Positions 51,802 through 61,021 of a stretch of 64,000 bases of DNA are shown here, one piece after another. Location of the stretch: assembly GCF_001404515.1 (NCBI RefSeq), contig NZ_CXWE01000002.1, forward strand, positions 186,001-250,000, given 5' to 3'. The notes under the pieces were generated by a model. That model made no database searches, had not been told where the DNA came from, and saw only the letters and a list, made by a program, of their open reading frames with translations. The stretch comes from Roseibium album. Lineage in GTDB: Bacteria; Pseudomonadota; Alphaproteobacteria; Rhizobiales; Stappiaceae. Numbering within the stretch: position 1 is the first letter of the stretch; each line of letters starts with the position of its first letter. The position numbers and the translations under genes are program-made.

Positions 51802-53184
51802 TCAATCTTCCCGGAAGGCGCGATTGAAACTTTCCGTAAGTGGCTCAAGCAGATATTCCATCGCTTTTCTCGCCCTGCGAACAATAAGCACCTCCGCAGG
51901 CATGCCCGGATAAAGCGCGACCACAGGGTTGTTTGCCAACTCCTGCGGACTGACTTCCGCCCTGACGACATAAAATGCGGCCTGCGTCTGCTGGTCGATG
52001 CTCTGGTCGGCGGCGACGTAGGTCACTTCTCCATCGAGAGCACGTACATTTCGCCTGTCATAGGCGGTCAGCCTGATGCGCGCCTCAGATCCTACCCGGA
52101 CGTGATCGATATCCTTGAGGTTCATCCGGACTTCAACAAGCATCTTTTCGTCCTGCGGGACAATATCCATGATCGCCTTGCCCGGCTCGACCACGCCACC
52201 GGGTGTCCGTTTCTCGATATCGTAGACGATCCCCCCCTGCGGTGCGTAGACCACAAGCCGGTCGAGTACGTCCTTGGCAGAAATGATTTGTTCGTTGGTA
52301 ATGTTCAGCTCCAGCTGTGCCTGGAGTATCTCGCTTGCAATTTCGCTCTGAAGTTCCTGCTCGGCTTGCAGCAAGGCAACTTCCGCCCCCTGCTTCGCCT
52401 TTTCCGACTTGGCCTTTTCCGCCGCCAGTTCGCCGCCGTTGCCGATCAGTTCACTCAACTCCAGTTGGACCTCACTCAGCATGGCCTTTGATGCGAACCC
52501 TTTCTTCGCAAGGCCGCTCAGGGCATCCACCCGCTCTGCCATCAGGGACTGACGGTGCGTATTCGATTTGATCTGCGCTTCGGCGGCTTCTATCAGCGCT
52601 GCGAATTGCTCGATTTCCTTTTGCTGGAATGCCACCTTGCCTTCGTAGACCTTGCGGCGCTTTTCGAAAAAGCGCTCCTCGGCGATCATCACATCCGACA
52701 CGGTTTGTGCATCGCTGCTCAAAAGCTCGGCCGGCATTTCGATCTCGCCCTTGAGGTCGCGCTCGGCGCGCAGCCGCGCCAGCGTTGCCAACAGGCTGAT
52801 CCTCTTGCCGCGCAACTGCGCGAGATCCGCTCGCGCCCGCGTATCATCGAGTTCCACAAGAGGCTGCCCTGATTTCACGAAGTCGCCTTCCTGCACGAGC
52901 AGCCTGCGCAGAATCCCGCCTTCCAGATGCGTAATCGTCTTTCGCTTGCTGTCGACAACCACCTTTCCGGTCGCCACGGCGGCACTGTCAAGATCTGCGG
53001 TCAATCCCCATAGCAGAAATCCGCCAAATCCAATCCCGACCGCAAGGAAGGCCGCGATGAGCGGACCACGCAGGCTCGAGGTCTTGTTGTGTTCAGGGGG
53101 TTCCGGTTGCTGCCAGAATGGCTTGACCGCAAGGTCCGGCAGCTTTGCCGGAACTTTGGTTTCGCTGTCCGCGCGCGACGTCAT
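51802..53184 (-). CDS. Type I secretion membrane fusion protein (HlyD family)
   Basis: 460 residues. One membrane segment (about 45-66, IAAFLAVGIGFGGFLLWGL), then DSAAVATGKVVVDSKRKTITHLEGGILRRLLVQEGDFV (the first lipoyl half), a long coiled-coil hairpin (about 115-290), a second lipoyl half (VYAPQGGIVYDIEKRTPGGVVEPGK) and a C-terminal beta-barrel. It links the ABC protein to a TolC-type outer membrane channel, which is not encoded here. Start overlaps the ABC gene by four bases. It resembles WgdB (ExpD2) of the galactoglucan cluster. Confidence 0.9.
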   Translation of the reverse strand: MTSRADSETKVPAKLPDLAVKPFWQQPEPPEHNKTSSLRGPLIAAFLAVGIGFGGFLLWGLTADLDSAAVATGKVVVDSKRKTITHLEGGILRRLLVQEGDFVKSGQPLVELDDTRARADLAQLRGKRISLLATLARLRAERDLKGEIEMPAELLSSDAQTVSDVMIAEERFFEKRRKVYEGKVAFQQKEIEQFAALIEAAEAQIKSNTHRQSLMAERVDALSGLAKKGFASKAMLSEVQLELSELIGNGGELAAEKAKSEKAKQGAEVALLQAEQELQSEIASEILQAQLELNITNEQIISAKDVLDRLVVYAPQGGIVYDIEKRTPGGVVEPGKAIMDIVPQDEKMLVEVRMNLKDIDHVRVGSEARIRLTAYDRRNVRALDGEVTYVAADQSIDQQTQAAFYVVRAEVSPQELANNPVVALYPGMPAEVLIVRRARKAMEYLLEPLTESFNRAFRED

Positions 53185-54929
53185 GCCACTTCTCCACTTG
53201 CAGGCAGGGCACGATCTGCGCTCGGCGCAGGCAATCGCCTGGTAATATTGCTAACGACTTCGGTTCTTTCACCGAACTGGCCGATCCGCCCGTCTTCCAG
53301 GACCAGGATCTTGTCAGTCGCCTCCATGATCGCCGGGCGGTGCGCGATCACGATCACGATTGCTCCGTTTTTCTTGGCGCTGGAGATCGCCCTGAGCAGG
53401 GCAACCTCACCTTCGGTATCGAGATTTGCGTTGGGCTCATCCAGAACAAGCAGCCTCGGACGTCCGAACAGGGCCCGTGCGAGCGCGACACGCTGTTTCT
53501 GCCCTCCAGAAAGGGTGTACTTGTTGTCGCCGACCGGTGTGTCATAACCAAGCGGCATGCGGCCGATCATCTCGTGAACGCCAGCCGAGCGGGCGGCGTC
53601 GATCACCATTTGCGGATCTGCATCATACATGCGCGAGATGTTTTCACGGACGGTTCCGTCGAGAAGCGAAACCGATTGCGGCAGATACCCGACCATGGCC
53701 CCGAAGGAAGCCCGTTCCCAAAGATAGACATTATGCCCATCGAGGAACACGCCGCCCGTTGTCGGCTGCAGAGCTCCGACCAGCAGCCGGGCAAGGGTGG
53801 ATTTCCCTGCCGCCGAGGGTCCGACGATGCCTAGAACGTCACCTGGATCCAGGGTGAACGAAATGCCCTTGATGACCGGAAGCGGAGTGTTCGGCGCGAC
53901 GAACACCAGCCGGTCGACCTTGAGCGGGCCTTCACTCGGCGGCGTTGGAATGGACTGTCGGATGGAGGAATGGTTCTCCAGAACCTCGCGCACCCGTCCC
54001 CACGCCGTGAAGGCAAAGACCCACTGCCGCCAGTTTTCGGTCATGTTGTCGAACGGCAGCAGCAATCGTCCGGTGATGATGCTCGCGGCAATCATTGTTC
54101 CGGCCGTCACCTCCCCCTGGATAACAAGGTCGGCGCCAAGAGCAAGCACGGCGATCTGCATGCCGAATCGCAAACTGCGCGTAAGCGCGTGGATGGCCTT
54201 TCCCCGTCGGCTACCATGCGCCATCAGCTCGCTGGCATTCACCTGATTTTTCCGCCAGCGCCGCGCAAGCGCAGGCATCAGCCCCATCGCCTCGATCGTC
54301 TCCGCATGGCGCAAAGTGGACGCCATGGTCGCGACATTTTCGACATTTGCGGTATTGGCTTCTTTCAGAAGCGAACGCGTCGCCATGTCGGAGATGATGT
54401 TGAGGCCGATGAGAACAAAAGCCGAAATAACCGCCAGGAGACCATAAAGCGGGTGAAGTATAAAAAGCACCGCAAGGAAGATCGGCACCCAGAGGGCTTC
54501 CAGGGGGGCACTGATCGCGTTGCTGGTAATGAATGAGCGCAGGTCATTCAGATCCCGGAGCACTTCCGAAGCCAGACTCCCCCCTTTTTCCAGAGATGAC
54601 TTCACGCCTGCTTCGATCGCGCTGTGATTGAGCCTGCGCACGAACTCCGTGCCCATGACCTGAAAAATCTGACTGCGAATGAACTCCAGAATACCGTAAA
54701 GAGCGAGCGAACCGGCCGCGATTACGACAAGCATTCCCAGCGTGTCCAGGCTCTGACTGTTCAAAACACGGTCGTGAACCTGGAGCATAAACAGCGGTGC
54801 GGTCAGCTGCAAAAGCGTGATGAACCCGCTCAAGATGGCTGCCGCGATCAGACCAGTTGCAAAGGTCTTGCGAGCTTCCCGAACCAGCCGGGACGGGTCT
54901 TTTGCGGCCGCTTCCACCTGCTCAGCCAT
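53181..54929 (-). CDS. Type I secretion ABC permease/ATPase (PrtD/ExpD1-like)
   Basis: 582 residues. Six membrane helices (about 25-290) precede an intact ATPase: Walker A GPSAAGKST (370-378), Q-loop PQS (417-419), signature LSGGQKQR (473-480), Walker B LLVLDEPN (493-500), His switch AHRP. No N-terminal C39 peptidase-like domain, so it belongs to the PrtD/AprD subgroup that exports RTX proteins without a leader. Downstream adaptor and RTX genes identify the cargo. First gene of the long minus-strand set, divergent from the MarR regulator. Confidence 0.93.
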   Translation of the reverse strand: MAEQVEAAAKDPSRLVREARKTFATGLIAAAILSGFITLLQLTAPLFMLQVHDRVLNSQSLDTLGMLVVIAAGSLALYGILEFIRSQIFQVMGTEFVRRLNHSAIEAGVKSSLEKGGSLASEVLRDLNDLRSFITSNAISAPLEALWVPIFLAVLFILHPLYGLLAVISAFVLIGLNIISDMATRSLLKEANTANVENVATMASTLRHAETIEAMGLMPALARRWRKNQVNASELMAHGSRRGKAIHALTRSLRFGMQIAVLALGADLVIQGEVTAGTMIAASIITGRLLLPFDNMTENWRQWVFAFTAWGRVREVLENHSSIRQSIPTPPSEGPLKVDRLVFVAPNTPLPVIKGISFTLDPGDVLGIVGPSAAGKSTLARLLVGALQPTTGGVFLDGHNVYLWERASFGAMVGYLPQSVSLLDGTVRENISRMYDADPQMVIDAARSAGVHEMIGRMPLGYDTPVGDNKYTLSGGQKQRVALARALFGRPRLLVLDEPNANLDTEGEVALLRAISSAKKNGAIVIVIAHRPAIMEATDKILVLEDGRIGQFGERTEVVSNITRRLPAPSADRALPASGEVA

Positions 54930-55201
54930 GCATCATTCTCCAACTATTCAACTCAAAGACGAATTCGCAGGTGCGAAAAAAATTAGTAATTGCCTAGAAA
55001 ACGACACATCTTTTCCCTATAAATGGCGAAGGTTTGTAGACTAAATTGAATGAAGTTTGGGATTTAATTGTGGCATGCGATTGATTCCCATGCAAAAGAT
55101 AAAATTATAAATAAAAAACGAAAGCCTCGCGAAGACAAGGAGCAACTTGGTAATGAATTTATTTCGAATTTAGTTCGAAATTTGGTGGGAGTTAGGGGCA
55201 T
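54930..55201. promoter_or_regulatory. Divergent control region, T1SS operon / MarR gene
   Basis: 272 bp, AT-rich. It contains the perfect inverted repeat ATTTCGAA-N5-TTCGAAAT at 55161-55181, ending 20 bp before the MarR start, overlapping the likely promoter or leader. The minus-strand promoter for the secretion genes lies at its left part. Confidence 0.55.
55161..55181 (+). promoter_or_regulatory. Candidate MarR (ExpG/WggR-type) operator
   Basis: 8-bp arms ATTTCGAA and TTCGAAAT with spacer TTTAG. Size and position fit a MarR dimer that regulates its own gene and the divergent operon. Related shorter palindromes occur at 40677-40686 and 51542-51551. Confidence 0.55.
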
Positions 55202-55804
55202 ATGCACAAAATCTTCACTGATGCACCACAACAAATAAATGGTCGAATCGACATCCCTAAACCAAAGGTGGAAAGCAATACGTATGATGTAGCGGAAACC
55301 GGCACACGTGCCGATTTGAATCCCTACGCTCACGCAAACCATTTCGAACTCGTGCGTGTGATAGAAAGAATGTACCGGCGATATCTCGACCGGTTGCGGG
55401 TTGATCTGATCAGGATCGGTGCCGATGACATCTCGCCGTCGCACGCCATGCTTCTGTTTACGATCGGGGACGACGATCTGTCTGTGCGCGATCTGATGGA
55501 TCGTGGTCACTATCTGGGATCCAATGCTTCCTACAGCCTGAAACAGCTCGTTCAGTCCGGATATGTCGACCGAACGGCATCGGCAAGAGACAGACGCTCA
55601 GCCCGGATCAGGCTGACCGAGAAAGGCAAGCTCCTTTGCAAGGCGATCAAGGCTGCTGACGAAGTCAATCAGGCCCAGATTGTCCGCAATGAACGCGACC
55701 GGATGGCCCTGGAAGAAACCTTTGCGCTGCTGCGAAAGCTTGAAGTGATCTGGGCAACGGATCTCCAGCAGGGGAACGGCCGTCTCATGGGGAACGGTTT
55801 CTGA
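55202..55804 (+). CDS. MarR-family regulator of the ExpG/LdtR type
   Basis: 200 residues, ATG after AGGGG. Winged-helix core: MYRRYLDRLRVDLIRIGADDISPSHAMLLFTIGDDDLSVRDL, DRGHYLGSNASYSLKQLVQSGYV, and the wing DRRSARIRLTEKGKLL. The RGxYLGSNxSYxxKxLV block is the hallmark of the ExpG(WggR/MucS)/LdtR group; WggR activates galactoglucan (EPS II) genes in S. meliloti. Being divergent from the secretion/transferase operon, it is the likely local regulator. Which ligand or quorum signal it senses is not evident. Confidence 0.85.
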   Translation: MHKIFTDAPQQINGRIDIPKPKVESNTYDVAETGTRADLNPYAHANHFELVRVIERMYRRYLDRLRVDLIRIGADDISPSHAMLLFTIGDDDLSVRDLMDRGHYLGSNASYSLKQLVQSGYVDRTASARDRRSARIRLTEKGKLLCKAIKAADEVNQAQIVRNERDRMALEETFALLRKLEVIWATDLQQGNGRLMGNGF

Positions 55805-55819
55805 CCAGAGTCTCTGTCC

Positions 55820-57100
55820 ATGCATATTGTTTTCGTGCACCGGCGCGGTCCCGGGCAATTCGTTCATATTGCCCGCCGCCTCATTCTGGACGGGTGGACT
55901 GTTACCCTGGTGTGCGAAAGCGTTGACAGGCCCGTCCCGGGACTTCGGGTGCTTCGCTATGCAAATGGCGCAGCAGCCGACTCCGGGCGAGCCGTACAAG
56001 GTGACGTGGCGGTTCCCTATGTGGAAGCCGGACGACGGGTCGCCGATATCCTCCAGCGGCTCGCCCGGCACGGCCGCCCCCCCGATATCGTCATGGGTCA
56101 TATCGCCTGGGGCGGCATGATGTTTGTAAAGGATGCACTTCCCGACACGGCAATGGTCGGGTTTTGCGAATACTACTTCCAGCCGAAAGGCGGCGACGTC
56201 GGTTTTGCCCCTTCCGAGGAGATGGACATTGCAAGGCGGCAGACACTGCGCCTGCGCAATGCCGTACAACTTTCCACACTCGATCAGATGGATTGCGGCG
56301 TCAGCCCGACTCAATGGCAAAGAAGCCGCTATCCGAGCGCCTATCAACGGAAAATCGTCGCGCAACACGAAGGCATCGACCTGTCACGGGCGCGACCTGA
56401 TCCACTGGCCACATTCCGTCTGCCGGACGGGACACTCCTCAGTTCAGGCGACCCGGTTGTCACATTCGCCGCGCGCGATCTTGAACCATACAGGGGTTTT
56501 CCGCAGTTCATGCGAGCTGCTGCCATCGTCGGCAAACGAAATCCTCAAGCAAGGTTCGTGGTTGCCGGTGGTGATGGAGTCAGCTACGGCAGCGGACCCG
56601 AAGGCAATTCCAACTGGCGGAAGCTCCTTCTGGAAGAAACCGGACTTCCTCCGGAGCGGATCCACTTTCTTGGACAGATACCGCATCGGGATCTGCTGCG
56701 CCTGTTTCAGGTATCAGCAGCTCATGTCTACTTGACCTACCCGTTCGTGTTGTCCTGGTCGTTTCTCGAAGCCATGGCCTGCGGGGCCCCCATTATCGCT
56801 TCCGACACCCCTCCCGTCCGAGAAGTTGTCACAGACGGTGTCAACGGCCGGCTCGTGGATTTCTGGAAGATCGAAGAGTTTGCAGAAAGAATTGAAGAGG
56901 CACTCTGGAAACCTGACCTGTTCCACGCGATGCGCACGGAAGCAAGAAAAACCGTAGCGTCCCGATATGAGCTCAATGAATGCTGTGTGAAAACACAGCG
57001 CCTGCTGTCACGGGTGCTTGGATCGCGTGCGCAATCGCCTCACGCCCAATCGCGGGACAGGGAGATCCCGGGTCCCGACAGGAAAGAAGAAGTTTCATAG
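55820..57100 (+). CDS. Glycosyltransferase family 4
   Basis: 426 residues, 15 bp after the MarR stop, so one transcript. The N-terminal Rossmann half starts MHIVFVHRRGPGQFVHIARRLI. The C-terminal half carries VTFAARDLEPYRGFPQFM, VAGGDGVSYG, and FVLSWSFLEAMACGAPIIASDTPPVREVV (the donor E-x7-E). It probably acts in the same polymer pathway; coupling to the regulator suggests early expression. A charged C-terminal extension of about 30 residues is unusual. Confidence 0.85.
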   Translation: MHIVFVHRRGPGQFVHIARRLILDGWTVTLVCESVDRPVPGLRVLRYANGAAADSGRAVQGDVAVPYVEAGRRVADILQRLARHGRPPDIVMGHIAWGGMMFVKDALPDTAMVGFCEYYFQPKGGDVGFAPSEEMDIARRQTLRLRNAVQLSTLDQMDCGVSPTQWQRSRYPSAYQRKIVAQHEGIDLSRARPDPLATFRLPDGTLLSSGDPVVTFAARDLEPYRGFPQFMRAAAIVGKRNPQARFVVAGGDGVSYGSGPEGNSNWRKLLLEETGLPPERIHFLGQIPHRDLLRLFQVSAAHVYLTYPFVLSWSFLEAMACGAPIIASDTPPVREVVTDGVNGRLVDFWKIEEFAERIEEALWKPDLFHAMRTEARKTVASRYELNECCVKTQRLLSRVLGSRAQSPHAQSRDREIPGPDRKEEVS

Positions 57101-57116
57101 TTCCCGGTTCGATCGC

Positions 57117-58052
57117 TCACAACGCAGATTGAAGGTCGACATTCATGTTCTTTGCGGCGACATGCTCGCGCAGGTGTACCTTGAATGCCCGCATGAGTTC
57201 GCTCTCATTCCGACCCGAGAAAGTTATCATGCAGATCACCTGCACCGAGTTGGGCAGATCGACCGGTGCGATTGCCATGCCATCACTGTTGTCGGAACAG
57301 ATGGCATAGCGAGGCAGAACGGTCAGCAGATCGGTATTGCGAAGAACCTCGATGATCGCGTCCGCCGATCCGCTCTGAAAGGCCAGATGCAAATGCCGCA
57401 ATCCCAGGAGTTTCAGCGCTGTCTCCATGTCGTAGCGCAAGACGCTGCTGTCGGAGTGGCCTATCCACGTAACGGCAGACAAGTCCTCTGCAGTGAGTTG
57501 TCGCTTGCCAAATAGCGGATGTCCGGCGCGGCCGACGATCACGTTGGTGTCTTCGAACAACGGCTCCAGAATGAAATCCGCGTTGCTGTGATCGACATAT
57601 TTCGATGGTGCGACAATCACATCGATCACATTTTGAAGCAGCCTTTCCTGCAGACCCGAATAATAATCAGGCACAAGTTCGATATGCGCTGCCGACTGCT
57701 CAGACACGAATTTCGCCACCGCTTCCGAAACCAGTCTCCGGCAGAGAAAAGGCGGTACACCCACCTTCAGGAACCCACCCCGCCCCTGCGCTGCAAGCTG
57801 TACGCATTCCATCGCTCTGCGCTGTGCGGATTTCACGGCCTTGCCCTGGTTGGCGAGTTCAAGACAAAGACGCGTTGCTTTGAGAGGCTTGCTGTCCCTG
57901 TCAAACAGCGTCATGCCCGAGCGCGCTTCGAGCGACTTGATCATGCGGCTCAGGGCCGGCTGGGACGTCCCGATTTTGTCCGCTGCTTCCTGCAGTGTCT
58001 CCGAATCGACGATGACGGCAAGCTGTTCAAGGTGTCGTGGGTCAATAAACAT
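57117..58052 (-). CDS. LysR-family regulator of the TRAP-sulfatase operon
   Basis: 311 residues. Helix-turn-helix (ETLQEAADKIGTSQPALSRMIKSLEARSGMTLFD, about 18-51). It is divergent from dctP (118 bp) and should sense the imported substrate or its product. AAACATATC (58047-58055) and GATATGTTT (58093-58101) form a widely spaced inverted repeat over its start and the promoter region. Confidence 0.9.
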   Translation of the reverse strand: MFIDPRHLEQLAVIVDSETLQEAADKIGTSQPALSRMIKSLEARSGMTLFDRDSKPLKATRLCLELANQGKAVKSAQRRAMECVQLAAQGRGGFLKVGVPPFLCRRLVSEAVAKFVSEQSAAHIELVPDYYSGLQERLLQNVIDVIVAPSKYVDHSNADFILEPLFEDTNVIVGRAGHPLFGKRQLTAEDLSAVTWIGHSDSSVLRYDMETALKLLGLRHLHLAFQSGSADAIIEVLRNTDLLTVLPRYAICSDNSDGMAIAPVDLPNSVQVICMITFSGRNESELMRAFKVHLREHVAAKNMNVDLQSAL

Positions 58053-58101
58053 ATCAGATTCACATAATATCGTACCAAAATAACATTAGACGGATATGTT
58101 T
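58047..58101. promoter_or_regulatory. Widely spaced inverted repeat, LysR candidate site
   Basis: AAACATATC and GATATGTTT, nine bases each, separated by 37 bp and covering the start of the LysR gene. Another AAACAT lies just after. Possible binding of a LysR tetramer to looped half-sites. Confidence 0.35.
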
Positions 58102-58170
58102 TTTTCGTCAAACATCTAAGCAGGGGTAGAATATCGATAAAAAATTGCCCGATTTCGAGGGAGGAAACCC

Positions 58171-59199
58171 ATGAAACTGCATGTTGCCGCGATCACGCTA
58201 GCGATCGCCATGACCGTGTCCAGCCTGCCCGGAGCCGCAATAGCCAAGACACGCCTGATCGTGAATTGCTTCTGGCCGCCTCAGCACTTCGTCTGCACCA
58301 AGGTTCTGCCGGGATGGATCGAAGAAGTCGAACGGGTGACAGAGGGGCGGGTGACCGCGAATATTCCCCCGAAATCCGTGTCACCACCGCCGGAGCAACT
58401 CGCTTCCGTTGAAAAAGGCCTGGTCGATGCGGCAGTACAATTCAATGGCCTGATCGGTAACCGCGTCACCGGTGCCTTGACAGCGATGCAGCCGTTTTCC
58501 GGCACACGCAACAGTATTGCCATGACCGAGGCGGCCTGGGAAACCAACAAGAAATTCTATCCGGATGAATTCGACACCGTCGAGCTTCTCGCCCAGTGGG
58601 TGATTACTCCGGGTGACATTTACTCCGGTACGGACACACCGATCATCACTCTAGAGGACTTTCAGTCACGCAAGATGTGGGCGTTGCCCGGTCCCTTGGC
58701 GAATATCGCAAAGGAACTCGGAGCAGGAGTTGTCGCAACGCCTGCTGTCCGCTCAAACGAGGTCATCGCCAACGGCGTCGTGGACAGCCACATGGGTCTC
58801 AATGGAGACGGTTTAAAAGCCTTCCAGGTCCTGCCTTACACAAAGTCCGTAACGCGTGTTTCGCGTCCGGTCTACACGACTACCTTTTCGTTTTTTGTCA
58901 ACGCGGACAAATGGGCTGAAATCTCGCCCGAAGATCAGGAAGCCATTCGCGCTATTTCACAGGCAAGCGTGGGAAAGGTCGCTGCAGGTCTCTGGGACAG
59001 CGTGTCGGAGGAAGTTCAGGCCACGTTTGATGAGCAGGGCATTCTGGAGCACAAGATCGACCCGGCTCTGGAAGCAGCGCTTGTCAAAGCCGCAGAGCCC
59101 ATAACCGAGGCCTGGCTTGCAAAAGCGTCGGAAGCCGGCATCGACGGCCCTGCGGCGCTTGCCCACTACCGGAAACGTGCCGCGGAACTTTCCGAATGA
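58171..59199 (+). CDS. TRAP transporter substrate-binding protein (DctP family)
   Basis: 342 residues, GGGAGG before ATG. Signal peptide of about 25 residues ends in AIA. The periplasmic binding protein resembles DctP: SPPPEQLASVEKGLVDAAV and the ALPGPLANIAKELGAGVV region. It binds an acidic solute and delivers it to the membrane subunits encoded next (stop-start overlap of four bases). Because a sulfatase ends the operon, the substrate may be a sulfated or sulfonated organic acid; this is inference. Confidence 0.9.
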   Translation: MKLHVAAITLAIAMTVSSLPGAAIAKTRLIVNCFWPPQHFVCTKVLPGWIEEVERVTEGRVTANIPPKSVSPPPEQLASVEKGLVDAAVQFNGLIGNRVTGALTAMQPFSGTRNSIAMTEAAWETNKKFYPDEFDTVELLAQWVITPGDIYSGTDTPIITLEDFQSRKMWALPGPLANIAKELGAGVVATPAVRSNEVIANGVVDSHMGLNGDGLKAFQVLPYTKSVTRVSRPVYTTTFSFFVNADKWAEISPEDQEAIRAISQASVGKVAAGLWDSVSEEVQATFDEQGILEHKIDPALEAALVKAAEPITEAWLAKASEAGIDGPAALAHYRKRAAELSE

Positions 59200-59726
59200 G
59201 CGGCGCGTCCGAAAACAGGGCTATCGTCAGGTCCTCTCTTACGACAGCGGTCACGATCCTCGAGAATATATCGGGCTTCGTGATCCTGATCATGATGCTG
59301 CTGACCTTTATCGACGTGATCGGACGCTACCTCTTTCACAGCCCGATTTTCGGTGGAACGGAAATCATTTCCGCCCTGCTCGCACTTGCAATCTTTTCCG
59401 GATTGGGTGTCATCAATGCGCGCGACGACCACATAACCGTGGAACTGTTCGAAGCCCCCATCAAGCGTTTGATGACACCGCTGGTCTACGAAATCACGAT
59501 CCAGCTCTTTTCGGTCTTCTGCATGGGACTGATTGCGTTGGTGCTCTTTGAACATGCTTGGGAGTCTTACACCCTCAACAAACTGACGGTCGTGCTTGAA
59601 ATGCCGCTCTACTATGTCACCGCGTCCATCGCCGTGTTTGCGGTGATCAGCGTCGTATCGCAGATCGCAGGTGTGGCGTTCAAGATTCTCAACGTCAGGA
59701 AGTCGGCGGCAGGTCAGCCCAGATGA
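59196..59726 (+). CDS. TRAP transporter small membrane subunit (DctQ)
   Basis: 176 residues with four predicted membrane segments (for example FVILIMMLLTFIDVIGRYLF and ITIQLFSVFCMGLIALVLF), the typical DctQ arrangement. Overlaps the genes before and after by four bases each. It partners the large subunit in secondary, sodium-driven uptake. Confidence 0.92.
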   Translation: MSGASENRAIVRSSLTTAVTILENISGFVILIMMLLTFIDVIGRYLFHSPIFGGTEIISALLALAIFSGLGVINARDDHITVELFEAPIKRLMTPLVYEITIQLFSVFCMGLIALVLFEHAWESYTLNKLTVVLEMPLYYVTASIAVFAVISVVSQIAGVAFKILNVRKSAAGQPR

Positions 59727-61018
59727 TCACCGCCCTCCTTGGTTTTGCCGTGCTGCTGGCACTGTGCTTTTACGGCTTCCGTGTCGGTTTCGCGACCTTG
59801 CTGGTAGGTTTCGTCGGTTTTGCGCTGGAGCGAGGCTGGTCCGCGTCACTCACAATGGTCGCGCAGCAGGTCACGGAGGACGCGCAGAACTACAATCTCT
59901 CGGTGATTCCGCTGTTCGTGCTGATGGGTGTATTCATCTACCGTTCGGACATCAGCCGCGATCTCTATGATGCGGCCTATGCGGCGCTTGGAAAGTTCAG
60001 GGGTGGGCTTGCGCTCGCGACAGTGCTTGCCTGTGGCGGCTTTTCAGCCGTGTGCGGATCAACTTTGGCAACCGCCGCGACCATGTCGAAGGTCGCGATG
60101 CCACAGATGAAAGCCTACAATTATTCAGACCGCCTTGCCGCCGGAACCATCGCTGCGGGCGGAACCTTGGGCATCATGATCCCGCCTTCCGTTCCGCTTG
60201 TGATCTACGGCATCGTCGCCGAACAGGATATCGGACTGCTGTTCATTGCGGGCATCCTTCCCGGAATGCTGCTCGTTCTTCTGTTCCTGCTCGCAGTTGT
60301 CGTCATGGTGCGTATCGACCCGGCTTCTGCACCGGCTGCGGCCGACCTCGACCAGGAACGCAAGCGCAACGCGATCCGTGGAACATTGCCTGTGCTGATC
60401 CTGTTCACAGTCGTTCTGGGGGGCATTTACGGCGGCGTTTTTACGGCAACCGAGGCCTCGGGCATTGGCGCTTTCGGAGCTGCTGTCATAGCCGTGATCC
60501 GCGGTCATCTTCGGTCGATTGGCGCCTTGCGCGTCTGTTTGGTCGAAGCAGCGACGACAACCGCAAAGATATTCATCGTCCTGTTCGGCGCCGTGGTCTT
60601 TACCCAGTTCATCAACATGTCGGGAATGCCATATGATCTCCTCGACTTTGTCGACGACGCCCAGTTTTCGCCTACAGAACTGGTCGCCTTCATCTGCCTG
60701 ATCGCCCTGTTGATGGGCATGGTTTTCGAAACCATCGGCATCGTCGTTCTTCTGGTGCCTGTCTTCCTGCCTGCTCTCTACGCGACCGGTGTCGACATGA
60801 TCTGGTTTGGGATCATCGTTGTGCTCGTCACCGAGATCGGGCTGATCACACCGCCAATCGGCATGAACGTCTTCGTGGTGAAATCGGTTTTGCCACGTGT
60901 CAAACTCACCGACATCTTCCGTGGTGTCACAACCTACATCGTTGCACTTGGTATTGGTCTGATCACTGTTTTTGCCGTCCCGCAGATCGCAACGTTCCTT
61001 CCGTCAATCGCAAGGTAA
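59723..61018 (+). CDS. TRAP transporter large membrane subunit (DctM)
   Basis: 431 residues, about twelve hydrophobic segments. Family elements: SVIPLFVLMGVFIYRSDISRDLYDAA, CGGFSAVCGSTLATAATMSKVAMPQM, GGTLGIMIPPSVPLVIYG, ITPPIGMNVFVVKSV near the end. Transport pore of the DctPQM system. The sulfatase gene begins three bases after its stop. Confidence 0.95.
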   Translation: MITALLGFAVLLALCFYGFRVGFATLLVGFVGFALERGWSASLTMVAQQVTEDAQNYNLSVIPLFVLMGVFIYRSDISRDLYDAAYAALGKFRGGLALATVLACGGFSAVCGSTLATAATMSKVAMPQMKAYNYSDRLAAGTIAAGGTLGIMIPPSVPLVIYGIVAEQDIGLLFIAGILPGMLLVLLFLLAVVVMVRIDPASAPAAADLDQERKRNAIRGTLPVLILFTVVLGGIYGGVFTATEASGIGAFGAAVIAVIRGHLRSIGALRVCLVEAATTTAKIFIVLFGAVVFTQFINMSGMPYDLLDFVDDAQFSPTELVAFICLIALLMGMVFETIGIVVLLVPVFLPALYATGVDMIWFGIIVVLVTEIGLITPPIGMNVFVVKSVLPRVKLTDIFRGVTTYIVALGIGLITVFAVPQIATFLPSIAR

Positions 61019-61021
61019 GCC

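Noticed and set aside
51717..51971. 84-codon minus-strand frame overlapping the adaptor gene end
   Set aside because: Crosses the 30-bp palindrome and overlaps hlyD in another frame. Composition is not protein-like.
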